DNA from: JAQVWU01 sp964628455
GTDB lineage: Bacteria; Bacillota; Clostridia; Oscillospirales; CAG-272
Assembly: GCA_964628455.1 (NCBI GenBank)
Contig: CAZVPD010000187.1
Coordinates: forward strand, 1 to 6,706
DNA length: 6,706 nucleotides
Reading direction: 5' to 3'
Shown here: piece by piece, positions 6,248-6,706 of the stretch
Layout of the letters: the number at the start of each line of letters is the position of its first letter
Numbering within the stretch: the stretch's first letter is position 1
The notes under the pieces: generated by a model
The model's input: only the letters and a program-made list of their open reading frames with translations
Databases searched by the model: none
Told to the model about the DNA's origin: nothing
Made by a program: the position numbers and the translations under genes

Positions 6248-6268
6248 ATTAAATATTAAATATTAAAT
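6248..6268. repeat. Three tandem copies of the 7-mer ATTAAAT
   Basis: Three exact, adjacent copies (6248-6254, 6255-6261, 6262-6268) overlap the last codons and the stop (6258-6256) of the URO-D-family gene. The block is very AT-rich in a GC-rich neighbourhood. Because of how the codons fall, removing one or two units still yields the same last residues (VFNI) and a stop, so the repeat can vary without altering the protein. Confidence 0.85.
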
Positions 6269-6706
6269 ACTTTCCTGAATCTGTCGCAGTAATACTGAAC
6301 GTTTTCCCAGACCGCGTCGGGGGCGATCCTGTGGTCGGGACAGGGGATATAACCGCCCAGTTCGACAAGGGGGCGAAGCCGTTCGATCTCGGCGTCGATT
6401 GCCGCGTAATCCATCGCGAAGATCTTTTTGTCCATACCGCCGACACCGCGCAAACCACGGCCGTATTTGGCGCGCCAGGGGGCGATTTCGGCTTTCCAGG
6501 TCCCTACTTCGATCGGGAACATGGTGTTCACGCCGTTTTCCAGCCAGATGGGAACCAGTTTATCGATGCAGCCGTCGCAGTCCAGCGAAACGATATCGAC
6601 ACCGTTCTTCAGCAGCAGGTCGGTCATGCGCTTATACTGCGGTCCCACATAACGCGCGAAAATATCGGGAGAAACCAGAGGTCCGTTCTTGAAGCAGATG
6701 TCCTCC
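6256..6706 (-). CDS. Uroporphyrinogen decarboxylase (URO-D) family protein, 5'-partial
   Basis: The frame is open from the right edge to the stop at 6258-6256, with about 150 visible residues forming the C-terminal part of a roughly 350-400-residue family. A GTG at 6648 is an internal codon, since the frame continues upstream as EDICFKNGPLVSPDIFARYV, a recognisable family segment. Further support comes from GVDIVSLDCDGCIDKLVPIWLENGVNTMFPIEVG (a TIM-barrel strand and turn), then RGLRGVGGMDKKIF, and the C-terminal GGYIPCPDHRIAPDAVWENVQYYCDRFRK, a highly typical ending. In anaerobes this group mostly comprises non-haem proteins related to corrinoid/methyl-group methyltransferases (MtaA/CmuA-like) or uncharacterised enzymes; several acidic and Cys/His residues here could bind metal. 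A true haem-pathway HemE is less likely from this ending. Partners lie outside the window. Confidence 0.88.
   Translation of the reverse strand, partial: EDICFKNGPLVSPDIFARYVGPQYKRMTDLLLKNGVDIVSLDCDGCIDKLVPIWLENGVNTMFPIEVGTWKAEIAPWRAKYGRGLRGVGGMDKKIFAMDYAAIDAEIERLRPLVELGGYIPCPDHRIAPDAVWENVQYYCDRFRKVFNI

Noticed and set aside
6248..6268. 7-bp tandem repeat as a phase-variation switch for the URO-D-family protein
   Set aside because: Loss of one or two copies still gives the same final residues and a stop codon.

Overview
The window reads as chromosomal DNA of a GC-rich Bacillota, most likely an uncultured anaerobic Clostridia-type bacterium. This is an inference from several things: a clostridial-style family 1 solute-binding protein, a Tim44-like/zinc-ribbon protein, a uroporphyrinogen-decarboxylase-family protein of the type common in anaerobes, A-rich leaders with GGAGG-type ribosome binding sites, and consensus sigma-70/sigma-A promoters. 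No phage, transposon, CRISPR, tRNA or rRNA signal was found.

Layout. (1) Plus strand, 1-1966: the 3' part of an ABC transporter substrate-binding protein gene (start outside the window), then after a 40-bp AT-rich gap a small membrane-anchored Tim44-like protein with a C-terminal zinc ribbon. (2) A bidirectional A-stem-T terminator at 1965-1994 separates this pair from a convergent minus-strand gene (2002-3399) for a membrane-anchored SGNH/GDSL-type hydrolase. (3) A compact divergent promoter region (3400-3543) drives the SGNH gene leftward and a sugar phosphate isomerase/epimerase-like TIM-barrel gene (3544-4392) rightward. It carries two good promoters and two perfect 8-6-8 inverted repeats. 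One repeat fills the gap between the two -35 boxes, and the other covers the -10 of the SGNH promoter. (4) A second hairpin terminator (4412-4440) lies at the convergent junction with the minus-strand pair GNAT acetyltransferase (5522-6187) then pyrB (4431-5504), which are 17 bp apart and probably one operon. (5) At the right edge is the C-terminal part of a URO-D-family protein (minus strand, start outside the window). A 7-bp triple tandem repeat and a perfect 11-bp inverted repeat separate it from the GNAT gene.

How the genes relate. The left part and the isomerase fit carbohydrate uptake and catabolism, though no sugar can be named. The SGNH protein probably modifies an envelope polymer. 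PyrB belongs to pyrimidine synthesis and has no obvious link to its neighbours. The most notable observation is that PyrB is a complete catalytic chain fused directly to what looks like only the zinc-binding domain of the regulatory subunit PyrI, without room for the nucleotide-binding allosteric domain. The second is the symmetrical divergent control region. There is no gene-free stretch longer than about 145 bp.
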